Position numbers and translations under genes: made by a program. This document shows positions 6,960-13,008 of a stretch of 13,468 nucleotides of DNA, piece after piece. Below the pieces are notes generated by a model that was not told where the DNA came from, ran no database searches, and saw only the letters and a program-made list of their open reading frames with translations. Positions within the stretch are counted from its first letter, which is position 1. The number at the start of each line of letters is the position of its first letter. Origin of the DNA: Aquimarina sp. (GTDB lineage: Bacteria > Bacteroidota > Bacteroidia > Flavobacteriales > Flavobacteriaceae). Location of the stretch: positions 1 through 13,468 of the forward strand of contig NZVW01000104.1 in assembly GCA_002697475.1 (NCBI GenBank). Direction: 5' to 3'.

Positions 6960-7345
6960 AGCCTTTTTAAAGGAATAATTGCAGCATCAACTGATAATAT
7001 ATTTTTCTTAACGAACCGTCCTAAAATAAATCCATCAATTTGACGTAACCTCTGCATATAGTTAATCAATACAAAGCCTTATCCGGCAGCAAATTTAAAC
7101 CCTTATCTCTATGTAATAATCATATGATAACCTAAGCATATTTTGGTGAACAATTTCATTAAATGAATACCGGAAATGATCATATTCTGGAGATTTCTAA
7201 CGTACAATAAAACCATAATTTTATCGTTTAAAAACAATAATTATCGTTAAAATACATTTTTTAACGCTTTTTACCAAAATTATAACGAAATTTTTATTAC
7301 ATTTAAAATCCCAGATTAATACGAACCTACTAACCCCAAAATGCT
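6960..7345. other. AT-rich intergenic region between divergent guaB and PAP2 genes
   Basis: No credible gene or RNA gene is visible. It holds short AT palindromes, for example TTCATT-A-AATGAA near 7156 and ATCATATGAT near 7130. A cluster of CGTT(A/T)A motifs occupies about 7221-7290. A near-consensus -7 element, TACATTTA (7298-7305), lies 40 bases before the PAP2 start without a good upstream partner. The length suggests the PAP2 gene has regulatory sites here. Confidence 0.5.
7221..7290. repeat. Cluster of TTATCGTT / CGTTAA motifs before the PAP2 gene
   Basis: TTATCGTT occurs at 7221-7228 and again at 7241-7248, exactly 20 bp or two helical turns apart. Inverted relatives follow: TTAACG at 7261-7266 and ATAACGAAA around 7282-7290. 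Evenly phased repeats upstream of a promoter are typical of binding sites for a regulator, but the very AT-rich background makes chance a real alternative. Confidence 0.35.
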
Positions 7346-8125
7346 ATGAGAGTTCTGTTGCTTTTATCCTTTTTAGCCCTGAGCATTTCCCCAACTCAGG
7401 CGCAAATACAAGACACTATTGTGCATCCTGAATTTAACAAGAAGATCAACTTTAAATCTATAGAAGGAGATTTTAATATAGAAAAACCTTCAATCATTAC
7501 CAGAGTAATCCCCATTGCGTTGATTGCCTCTGGTGTACTGATGTCTACGTCTGATTTCGAAAAATCTTTACAAACAGACCTCAGAAATACAGTGGGTAAT
7601 GATTTTTACACTACGGTAGATGATTATACCCGTTATGCTCCTATAGTTCAACTATATGCAGCTGATATTCTGGGAGCCAAATCGAAAAATCATTGGTTTG
7701 ATCAAACTAAAAATCTTGCTTTATCATTGGCATTAGCTAATGTGACCAGTACGCTATTAAAAAAAGAGGTGTATAAACTACGTCCGGGAGGAGGTACTAA
7801 TGCCAATTCGTTCCCCTCTGGTCATACTACAACTGCATTTGCTACGGCATCTGTATTTTATGAAGAATTTAAAGGTAGTAATCCGTGGTTAGCTAACAGC
7901 GGTTATTTGTTTGCCGCAGCTACAGGTACGTTAAGGATGATGAACAATGCACATTACCTATCTGATGTCTTAGTAGGTGCTGGTATTGGTATTTTATCAG
8001 CTAGATTAGTATATCAGTTTGACAATCTGATCAAATGGAACCCATTTAAAAAGAGTAAAGGATATGCTTTTGCTCCACAATTTATGGAAGAAGGTTTTGG
8101 CTTTTATTTTACCAGAATCTTTTAA
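7346..8125 (+). CDS. PAP2-family membrane phosphatase (possible lipid A or undecaprenyl-pyrophosphate phosphatase)
   Basis: The 259-residue envelope protein starts with a signal-like segment (1-20, ending PTQAQ). The three PAP2 phosphatase motifs are complete: K139-x6-R146-P147 (KKEVYKLRP), P157-S-G-H160, and R197-x5-H203-x3-D207 (RMMNNAHYLSD). H160 and H203 are the expected proton donor and nucleophile. Hydrophobic segments around 52-66, 122-138, 162-172 and 204-224 fit a membrane-bound enzyme. The C-terminus is polar, then ends FYFTRIF. Family members remove phosphate from lipid pyrophosphates or phosphates, including undecaprenyl pyrophosphate and the 1- or 4'-phosphate of lipid A. The neighbouring PagL-like gene makes a lipid A role attractive but unproven. 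The long upstream gap suggests its own promoter. Confidence 0.9.
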   Translation: MRVLLLLSFLALSISPTQAQIQDTIVHPEFNKKINFKSIEGDFNIEKPSIITRVIPIALIASGVLMSTSDFEKSLQTDLRNTVGNDFYTTVDDYTRYAPIVQLYAADILGAKSKNHWFDQTKNLALSLALANVTSTLLKKEVYKLRPGGGTNANSFPSGHTTTAFATASVFYEEFKGSNPWLANSGYLFAAATGTLRMMNNAHYLSDVLVGAGIGILSARLVYQFDNLIKWNPFKKSKGYAFAPQFMEEGFGFYFTRIF

Positions 8126-8245
8126 TATAAAGGGGATAAAACCCCATATAAAAGCAGTTATATTCACCATTGCTATGTATCTGATAGTGATTATCTTTAT
8201 AATTGAGTTAGGATTAAGAAACGTAATACCCTTAAAATAGATTTT

Positions 8246-8265
8246 TATCAGTTTTCGGACTGATA
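8246..8265 (+). terminator. UUCG-tetraloop hairpin, possible terminator of the PAP2 transcript
   Basis: TATCAGT (8246-8252) pairs with ACTGATA (8259-8265). A T-G wobble closes a TTCG loop, a very stable RNA tetraloop. The downstream T tract is poor (TTATTATC), so it may act as a transcript-end stabiliser rather than a strong terminator. Confidence 0.35.
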
Positions 8266-8291
8266 TTATTATCGAACTCTAAACGTAGACT

Positions 8292-8444
8292 TAACCCTGA
8301 AGAATACAATTAACGCCACTCTCCGTATTGACATGGGCCAACCGGAAAAGGAGAGCAAAAAAAGTTAGGGAGCAACATTATGTATTACGTCCGGTAATAG
8401 TGGAAGTGTTAGTACAACAATTAAAATTACATTCTTCAGGGTTA
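8292..8444. mobile_element. TA-flanked inverted-repeat element, MITE-like
   Basis: ACCCTGAAGAAT (8294-8305) and its exact complement ATTCTTCAGGGT (8431-8442) bracket the element, with TA directly outside each end (8292-8293 and 8443-8444). Pairing resumes for four more bases (AATT) after a two-base mismatch. The interior has secondary pairing arms, CTCTCC/GGAGAG (8320-8325 with 8350-8355) and ACCGGA/TCCGGT (8341-8346 with 8390-8395), but no gene. TA duplication with terminal repeats is the signature of IS630/mariner-type insertion, and the 149-bp body length suits a non-autonomous copy. With one copy in view it could also be a simple regulatory palindrome. Confidence 0.45.
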
Positions 8445-8483
8445 TTCTTTTGAGCTTCTGACCTTTTTAATAAGTGAGATCAG

Positions 8484-8511
8484 TTGTCTTAACACCTCTT
8501 TCATATATTTT
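8484..8511 (+). promoter_or_regulatory. Candidate promoter of the PagL-like gene
   Basis: TTG (8484-8486), 17 bases, then TATATTTT (8504-8511), one mismatch from TAnnTTTG. It lies 28 bases before the ATG at 8540. It falls inside the longer GTG-initiated reading from 8474, which argues for the shorter gene. Confidence 0.45.
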
Positions 8512-8539
8512 ATTGCTAATTTTTCTGTATTTTATATTG

Positions 8540-9616
8540 ATGAAATGGGTACAGAGATTTATCATTATCATTTTAGTCTGCTTCAGCGGTAGAAGTCAGA
8601 CGGATCAAAAGTTTTATGGACTCAAAGGGCATTATGGTTTTATCATAGCTCACTCCTCTGAACTAAAGCCTATATCACAAACTAACCCTTTTGGTATCCA
8701 ACTAGAATACAGCAAACTAAGAACCAGTGACAAGGCCTGGAAAACCTGTTTTTGCTATGGCCGATCCGGTTTTTCTTTTGCTTATTTTAATTATGCCAAT
8801 CCAGATGTTCTGGGTAGTTCTTATAACCTCAATTATTTTGTAGAACCCTATTTTACCTACCAGGGACCATTAAAATTTTCACTGAGAGGATCTATTGGGG
8901 CTACGTATCTCGATAAGATTTTTGATGAAGAAGCGAATTCGGACAATCTACTATTCAGCACAAGACTTAGTTTTTATCTGGCATTATCGCTCAATCTTAA
9001 TTATCAGATTTCTGATCAGTATAGCTTAAACCTTTCTGCTAACTACAATCATATCTCTAATGGCGGACAAAAGCAACCGAATAAAGGGATGAACTTTCCT
9101 ACTTTATCGATAGGTATTGATCGAGTGGTTGACATGGCACCTCTGCAGCGTAAACCGGATGCTCTCCGTGCGTATAGTACCTCTTTATCTTATTACGCCG
9201 GGGCTTTTGGCAGTTTACGATCTTCAGATCGTGAGGCAGAAGCTACAAACCACCTTTTGATCGGTTTCACCGGGGGAGCTTTAAAACCATTATCCGGCAT
9301 TAATGGAATTAATGCCGGTATGGAATTATGGTATGATTACTCTGATGAAAAAATAGCCGAAAATATTGATGTTAATGACTCTGCTTTTTCATCTGCATTG
9401 AATGTAGGGCATCACTTCCGTTTTGGTAATTTTTACTTTTTGCAACAGTTTGGACTATATATTACCCGCCCAAAGAACATTCAACCTAAGTGGTTGTACC
9501 AGCGGTATTCGTTTTGGTATAAAGTGTATAAGAACTGGGGTATTGGTGCATCCATGATTGCCTATGGTCACGTAGCAGATCATATGGATGGCAGGATCAT
9601 TTATGTTTTTGATTGA
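8540..9616 (+). CDS. PagL-like outer-membrane acyloxyacyl hydrolase / lipid A deacylase family protein
   Basis: The 358-residue product starts with a signal peptide (about 1-20, MKWVQRF then a long Ile/Leu stretch). The rest is rich in alternating hydrophobic strands with aromatic girdles, as in outer-membrane beta-barrels. Near the middle is NYNHISNGG with H171 and S173, followed by PNKGMNFPTLSIGI. This matches the catalytic His-x-Ser-Asn motif of PagL, which removes the 3-position acyl chain from lipid A; the third catalytic residue (Glu) is not certain here. PagL is about 170 residues, so this protein is twice as long: the C-terminal half (210-358) looks like more barrel strands without a recognised motif. 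ATG at 8540 is preferred to GTG at 8474, which would prepend a second hydrophobic run. It lies downstream of a PAP2 gene on the same strand. Confidence 0.8.
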   Translation: MKWVQRFIIIILVCFSGRSQTDQKFYGLKGHYGFIIAHSSELKPISQTNPFGIQLEYSKLRTSDKAWKTCFCYGRSGFSFAYFNYANPDVLGSSYNLNYFVEPYFTYQGPLKFSLRGSIGATYLDKIFDEEANSDNLLFSTRLSFYLALSLNLNYQISDQYSLNLSANYNHISNGGQKQPNKGMNFPTLSIGIDRVVDMAPLQRKPDALRAYSTSLSYYAGAFGSLRSSDREAEATNHLLIGFTGGALKPLSGINGINAGMELWYDYSDEKIAENIDVNDSAFSSALNVGHHFRFGNFYFLQQFGLYITRPKNIQPKWLYQRYSFWYKVYKNWGIGASMIAYGHVADHMDGRIIYVFD

Positions 9617-9681
9617 TGTCTCTTATACCAAACTCTTTGACAAATCCAGATTTACGTCTTAAAATTAAACGATACAAATGC

Positions 9682-9773
9682 TTTTGCGTTAGGGATTGTA
9701 GCGCAAAGCCCGGAGCCTGATGTATCGGGCGAGGACTTGAAGCAGAAAGCCCGACCTGAAGGGGAACGCCCAA
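9682..9773. repeat. Flavobacterial-type intergenic repeat (GCGTTAGGGAT ... GGGGAACGCCC)
   Basis: The element starts TTTTGCGTTAGGGATTGTAG and ends GAAGGGGAACGCCCAAAA. Its ends are near-complementary (TTTTGCGTT against AACGCCCAAAA). It contains an internal GCCCG/CGGGC hairpin (9708-9712 with 9725-9729) and a second CCCGACCTGAAGGGG block. It is clearly more GC-rich than its surroundings. From memory, sequences of this form recur between genes in many Flavobacteriaceae genomes. It sits between convergent genes ending at 9616 and 9789 and may fold as a terminator-like structure in both transcripts. A short minus-strand reading through it is spurious. Confidence 0.7.
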
Positions 9774-9788
9774 AACCTGTCATTAAAA

Positions 9789-10388
9789 CTACTGTGGCGC
9801 TGCCAAATCTTTTTTTACTGCTATAATTTCTGCCAGAGTATTCATCTCTTTTTTTACGCCTTTTCTGATGCCTACGATAAGTACTATGGCAATAACGATA
9901 TAAGACCCATCCATCAGGATCATTTGCCAAAGCGAAAAGTAATTACTGAACTCTGGAGAGATCATATAAAAACCAATACTGTACAGTACAATAATGGTAA
10001 TCGTCACCGGCTCGTGAATCGTTTTTCTGAATTTATAAAAGGCAATGGTCTGCGCCAGATTGTCCAGAGCCAGATCTGTCATCTTTATTTTTTTTACCCT
10101 GGCCACACTCATAAACTCTATGGCAATCCTGACCAGCAGCCCTCCTATCATTAAGCCCACGCCTATCCTGCTTAACAGCTCTTGTACCGGAGCCAGATAG
10201 TAGAAAAATAATAAGAGTACGATCACCGTAGCGCTAAGCACCAGAATATTACCATAGTGAAAGCTTGTACTGGATTTCTTTTTCGTTTTTAATGCATTTA
10301 ACTGCTCTTGTATGGAATCAGGAGCTGCGGTAAATTCCTTTTTACCTGTACTCCATTGTTTTTTTAGGTTATCAAAATCGTTATCCAT
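9789..10388 (-). CDS. Four-helix membrane protein, presumed regulator of the adjacent ECF sigma factor
   Basis: The 199-residue product is not a family I can name. Residues 1-45 are a soluble, charged segment beginning MDNDFDNLKKQWSTGK. Four hydrophobic helices follow, near 47-66, 73-95, 127-143 and 152-174, and a short charged tail ends the protein. It lacks the zinc-binding H-x3-C-x2-C motif of classical anti-sigma factors and the FecR periplasmic domain common in this phylum. Its start codon overlaps the stop of the sigma gene by 8 bp, so translation is coupled. In Bacteroidota a multi-helix membrane protein encoded directly after an ECF sigma gene is usually the presumed anti-sigma or sensor partner. 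That role is inferred from position, and the cytoplasmic N-terminus would be the sigma-binding part. Confidence 0.8.
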   Translation of the reverse strand: MDNDFDNLKKQWSTGKKEFTAAPDSIQEQLNALKTKKKSSTSFHYGNILVLSATVIVLLLFFYYLAPVQELLSRIGVGLMIGGLLVRIAIEFMSVARVKKIKMTDLALDNLAQTIAFYKFRKTIHEPVTITIIVLYSIGFYMISPEFSNYFSLWQMILMDGSYIVIAIVLIVGIRKGVKKEMNTLAEIIAVKKDLAAPQ

Positions 10389-10875
10389 TTTGTAATATTT
10401 TTTTAAGTCGTTTTTTGATTCTATGAATTTTAACCCGTACGTTCACCGCACTAATCCCCATTACCTCAGCGATATCTTCATACTCCTGCTCATCCAGCAC
10501 CATCATAATCATCAATCGGTCCACTTCTGTTAGCTGTCCTATAGCGGCATAAAGTTCCTGATTACCTTCAGTATACGATTCCTGCTGCAGTTGTTGTAAT
10601 GTTGAGGCTACATCGTCATATCTGGTAGTTCGTTTATTTTTCTGCTTGCGCAAATATTGCAGACAGGTATTTACGGTGATTCTGTATACCCAGGTTTTAA
10701 AGGTAGATTGCCCTTTAAACTTATCTATAGCTTTCCAGATATTGATAAATACCTCCTGAGTCAGATCACTGGCGATATCGCGATCCCCTTTTACGAATCC
10801 CATAGACATCTGCATTACCATAGGATAACATTGCTCATATAGGGATGTAAAGTCTTTAGTTTCCGTGGAACTCAT
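10381..10875 (-). CDS. ECF-type RNA polymerase sigma factor
   Basis: The 164-residue protein has the two domains of extracytoplasmic-function sigma factors. Region 2 lies near residues 10-80, with DLTQEVFINIWKAIDKFKG for core binding and TFKTWVYRITVNTCLQYLRK for -10 recognition and melting. Region 4 lies near 112-160, with the helix-turn-helix YEDIAEVMGISAVNVRVKIHR for the -35 contact. No extra C-terminal domain is present. A short acidic/glutamine-rich linker (TLQQLQQESYTEGNQELY) joins the domains. The gene overlaps the hydrolase gene upstream by 20 bp and the membrane-protein gene downstream by 8 bp, so the three form a coupled operon. ECF factors are usually held inactive by their membrane partner until an envelope signal arrives. 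The target genes cannot be read here. Confidence 0.94.
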   Translation of the reverse strand: MSSTETKDFTSLYEQCYPMVMQMSMGFVKGDRDIASDLTQEVFINIWKAIDKFKGQSTFKTWVYRITVNTCLQYLRKQKNKRTTRYDDVASTLQQLQQESYTEGNQELYAAIGQLTEVDRLMIMMVLDEQEYEDIAEVMGISAVNVRVKIHRIKKRLKKILQNG

Positions 10876-11707
10876 CAGCCAGGAAGGTATTTATATGGTC
10901 ATACATTAGCTCCGGCTGGTCAAACATAATAAAGTGCTTGCTGTCCGGGATCATAGTAATGGTTTTATTAGGTAATTCATCATATTGGTTTTGTAATGTT
11001 GCTTTCGCCATTTCCAAAGTTGGAAATGTAGCTCCCAAAATAAGTGTTTTAGCGGTAATGTTTGCCAGTTGTGGGCGCAGATCTAATTTTAAAAGATCGG
11101 TATATCCGTAGACATAGGTTTTGCGATCCGCTTGTAGCATCCAGTCCACCAAGGTCTGCACCTTTTCTTTATCATTGGTCATATTATTAGCCATAAAGGA
11201 TACGGATTGTTTAAATTGCTCAGCATCCATAGCCAGCATTTGGTTATTATAAGGACTATCGTATTGCAGTTTATCCGCAGTTACACCAGGCATCATCACT
11301 GCCCGCATACAAGGTAAAGAATCTATAAGGATCATACTGCTAATCTGATCAGGTAATGCTGCAGCCAAATCTACTGCCAGATTACCACCCATACTGTGAG
11401 CGATCAGGGTTATATTTTGCAAATCATTAGCTTGTACATAAGAGATCAACTCCTCTTTTAGCGTATCATACCAAGGCATTGCTATTGAGGGGATGTTATT
11501 AAATCCTGCATAGGACACAAAGTGGTTTTGCCCCTGAATGGCCAGGTGTGCTGCTGTTTCTTTAAAAATGGATCCCGGATTAGTAAATCCCGGTAAAAAA
11601 AGGATGGGATCACCTGATCCGGACACCTCTACCTTAATGGCTGAGGATTGTGCGCTGGCGATCGTGAAAGAAAGTAAAAATACGAAGATGTAAGACAAGG
11701 TTTTCAT
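10856..11707 (-). CDS. Exported alpha/beta hydrolase
   Basis: The 283-residue product has a signal peptide (1-19, ending IASA-Q) and an alpha/beta hydrolase fold. An oxyanion-hole segment follows (FLPGFTNPG, 37-45). The nucleophile elbow reads AHSMGG with S105; the first Gly of the usual GxSxG is Ala. The catalytic His is in SKHFIMFDQP (H258). The acid usually found after the seventh strand is not obvious at TLILGATFPT (221-230), so it may sit elsewhere, for example at the end of strand six (IDS, D129). The substrate is not predictable; hydrolases of this kind cleave esters, amides or lactones. The gene begins the operon and overlaps the ECF sigma gene by 20 bp. Exported hydrolase, sigma factor and membrane protein may form one signalling unit, for instance the hydrolase acting on or producing the signal, but that is inference. 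Confidence 0.88.
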   Translation of the reverse strand: MKTLSYIFVFLLSFTIASAQSSAIKVEVSGSGDPILFLPGFTNPGSIFKETAAHLAIQGQNHFVSYAGFNNIPSIAMPWYDTLKEELISYVQANDLQNITLIAHSMGGNLAVDLAAALPDQISSMILIDSLPCMRAVMMPGVTADKLQYDSPYNNQMLAMDAEQFKQSVSFMANNMTNDKEKVQTLVDWMLQADRKTYVYGYTDLLKLDLRPQLANITAKTLILGATFPTLEMAKATLQNQYDELPNKTITMIPDSKHFIMFDQPELMYDHINTFLADEFHGN

Positions 11708-11786
11708 GTTGTTTTTTGTTTTTGGTTTTCCCTTTGATGCAGCAAAACCAAAATTGTTACAACGTGATAAAAAAATAATTCAAAAA

Positions 11787-12353
11787 TTAGTTACATAAGT
11801 TTCTTGAAACATATGTCTTTTTACCTTTCGAATTTATATAATAACATCCACCTCGGGGTCCTCTAATATATGCTCTAGAATAGATTCTGTTATTTCTAGT
11901 ATTAGTATTTAAAGATTTTTGATTTTTAATTGAACTTGATCTAGCAATTATCTCTTTAAGTGGCTTTGAAATTTTAACATATTTACTTTTTAAATAACCA
12001 ATTTGATTATCATATATGACTTCAAAACTTTTAGCATAAGGCTTATAATCAACAATGTATACTACCTGACTCTTTTCTACATCTGCTATTTTCTCGACAG
12101 GATCATATATCTCCTTATAAATTCCTCCCTTACTTTTGACAATAGCTGGAATAGATTTTTCCTTAATTCTTGCAAAAAGAATTAATTGCTCAACAGAATC
12201 TAGAGATTTAGAAACTTTAAGAATTTCAACGTTTAGAACTTCCTTTCTTTGCGTCAAAACTCGTCTTAACTCTATTAATTCGTCAACTTCTTGAGACCAA
12301 GAATTTTGAAATAAAACGAATACTATACAATACAAAAATGATTTTATATTCAT
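11787..12353 (-). CDS. Secreted SH3-like protein with Gly/Cys/Tyr C-terminal module
   Basis: The 188-residue protein begins with a signal peptide (about 1-20, ending NSWSQ). A charged, probably coiled-coil helix follows (21-60). Residues 67-126 look like a bacterial SH3-type beta barrel (SIPAIVKSKGGIYKEIYDP, then VVYIVDYKPYAK, ending IGYLKSKYV). A basic, low-complexity linker leads to the C-terminal block RGPRGGCYYINSKGKKTYV followed by SRNLC. That block resembles small modules found at the ends of many Bacteroidota proteins and related to a 'basic adaptor' domain known from large DNA viruses. The paired cysteines may form a disulphide. The coding sequence is far more AT-rich than its neighbours: some 60-base stretches contain only about 11 G or C. 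Recent acquisition is plausible. Function is unknown; peptidoglycan or surface binding is a guess from the SH3 fold. Confidence 0.75.
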   Translation of the reverse strand: MNIKSFLYCIVFVLFQNSWSQEVDELIELRRVLTQRKEVLNVEILKVSKSLDSVEQLILFARIKEKSIPAIVKSKGGIYKEIYDPVEKIADVEKSQVVYIVDYKPYAKSFEVIYDNQIGYLKSKYVKISKPLKEIIARSSSIKNQKSLNTNTRNNRIYSRAYIRGPRGGCYYINSKGKKTYVSRNLCN

Positions 12354-12406
12354 CTTGTTAAGAGATATATTTTGTTTAAGTTACAAATCAAATATGCATT
12401 CATAAA

Positions 12407-12883
12407 TCACTCCCCCTCATACTTACCATAGTTTACTGCTTTCATTTCGCCGTAGTCTGACGCTACCCAGGTTTCTTTTCCGGGGATAACTTCTGTATTT
12501 TGTGCGGTAAAACATACCCAGGAACCCTCTACCCGTTTGACCACAAATACTAATATATTACTTCGTTTTACTGACTTTTCATCAGGGTGAATTGCCGTTT
12601 GATCGGTTAGTGATGTACGAGCGTGCAGGATAGCAATATTATCAGATAAATATTTGACTTTAGTCCTTATGATTTCCAGGTGAGCATTTTTAAAAATCAC
12701 TTTAAAACCATAATCGTGCGCCTTATAAATCCTTTCTCTGTTATGCCACCACAGCCCCGTAACATTGACAAACTCAGCCTGATCATCAAAAACAGAAGCT
12801 AATTGCTGTGCATCTCCGGTATTCCACGCATTGACAAAGGTTTCCACAACAGCTACAGGAGTATGTAATATAGAATCAGCCAT
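12407..12883 (-). CDS. SnoaL-like / SgcJ-EcaC family protein
   Basis: The 158-residue cytosolic protein has the NTF2-like fold of the SgcJ/EcaC group: TPVAVVETFVNAWNTGDA (8-25), FDDQAEFVNVTGLWWHNR with the Trp pair after the second helix, and a strand core ending GSWVCFTAQNTEV. Length and motif order fit the family, which includes enzymes of polyketide-type metabolism and many stress-induced small proteins of unknown substrate. Catalytic residues cannot be assigned with confidence. It has no signal peptide. A promoter-like pair (TTG, 18-base spacer, TATATTTT at 12940-12912) lies about 28 bases before the ATG. It is divergent from the partial gene at 13009 and is followed 53 bp later by the AT-rich secreted protein gene. 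Confidence 0.82.
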   Translation of the reverse strand: MADSILHTPVAVVETFVNAWNTGDAQQLASVFDDQAEFVNVTGLWWHNRERIYKAHDYGFKVIFKNAHLEIIRTKVKYLSDNIAILHARTSLTDQTAIHPDEKSVKRSNILVFVVKRVEGSWVCFTAQNTEVIPGKETWVASDYGEMKAVNYGKYEGE

Positions 12884-12911
12884 AAAATAGTGTTTATGAT
12901 GTAAGATAGTT

Positions 12912-12940
12912 AAAATATAAGCTTTTAATGTTTATTTCAA
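12912..12940 (-). promoter_or_regulatory. Candidate promoter of the SnoaL-like gene
   Basis: Read on the minus strand, TTG (12940-12938), 18 bases, then TATATTTT (12919-12912). This is one mismatch from the TAnnTTTG element, with correct spacing and a leader of about 20 bases. Confidence 0.45.
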
Positions 12941-13008
12941 AACTTAAAAGGATTCTCTAAAAACAGTTTTATAAAATCTCTAATTAATGTATATTCCCAG
13001 CCGATCAA

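Larger units (their letters stand above)
8126..8539. other. Long gap between the PAP2 and PagL-like genes with repeat and hairpin structures
   Basis: Just after the PAP2 stop a short GGGG-ATAAAA-CCCC hairpin (8132-8145) lacks a T tract. A 21-codon hydrophobic reading (ATG 8175, stop 8240) is possible but weak. A UUCG-loop hairpin lies at 8246-8265 and an inverted-repeat element at 8292-8444. The promoter of the next gene lies near 8484-8511. No normal-sized gene is present. Confidence 0.6.

Noticed and set aside
7090..7097. TAAATTTG on the minus strand as a second guaB promoter
   Set aside because: It matches the -7 pattern, but no TTG lies at a suitable upstream distance and a closer -7 element is present at 6952-6959.
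8175..8240. 21-codon hydrophobic reading MYLIVIIF... after the PAP2 gene
   Set aside because: It is very short, has no clear ribosome-binding site, and single hydrophobic readings are common in AT-rich gaps. It remains only a possibility.
8292..8444. Integron attC site
   Set aside because: An RYYYAAC-like left end exists, but no matching GTTRRRY right end is present at the expected position, and there is no integrase or cassette array.
8474..8539. GTG start for the PagL-like gene
   Set aside because: It would add a hydrophobic run ahead of a complete signal peptide and include the candidate promoter. ATG at 8540 is the better start.
9652..9930. Minus-strand reading of 92 codons
   Set aside because: It runs through the intergenic repeat and then out of frame through the membrane-protein gene. 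The translated repeat (FGRSPSGRAF and so on) is typical of spurious flavobacterial annotations.
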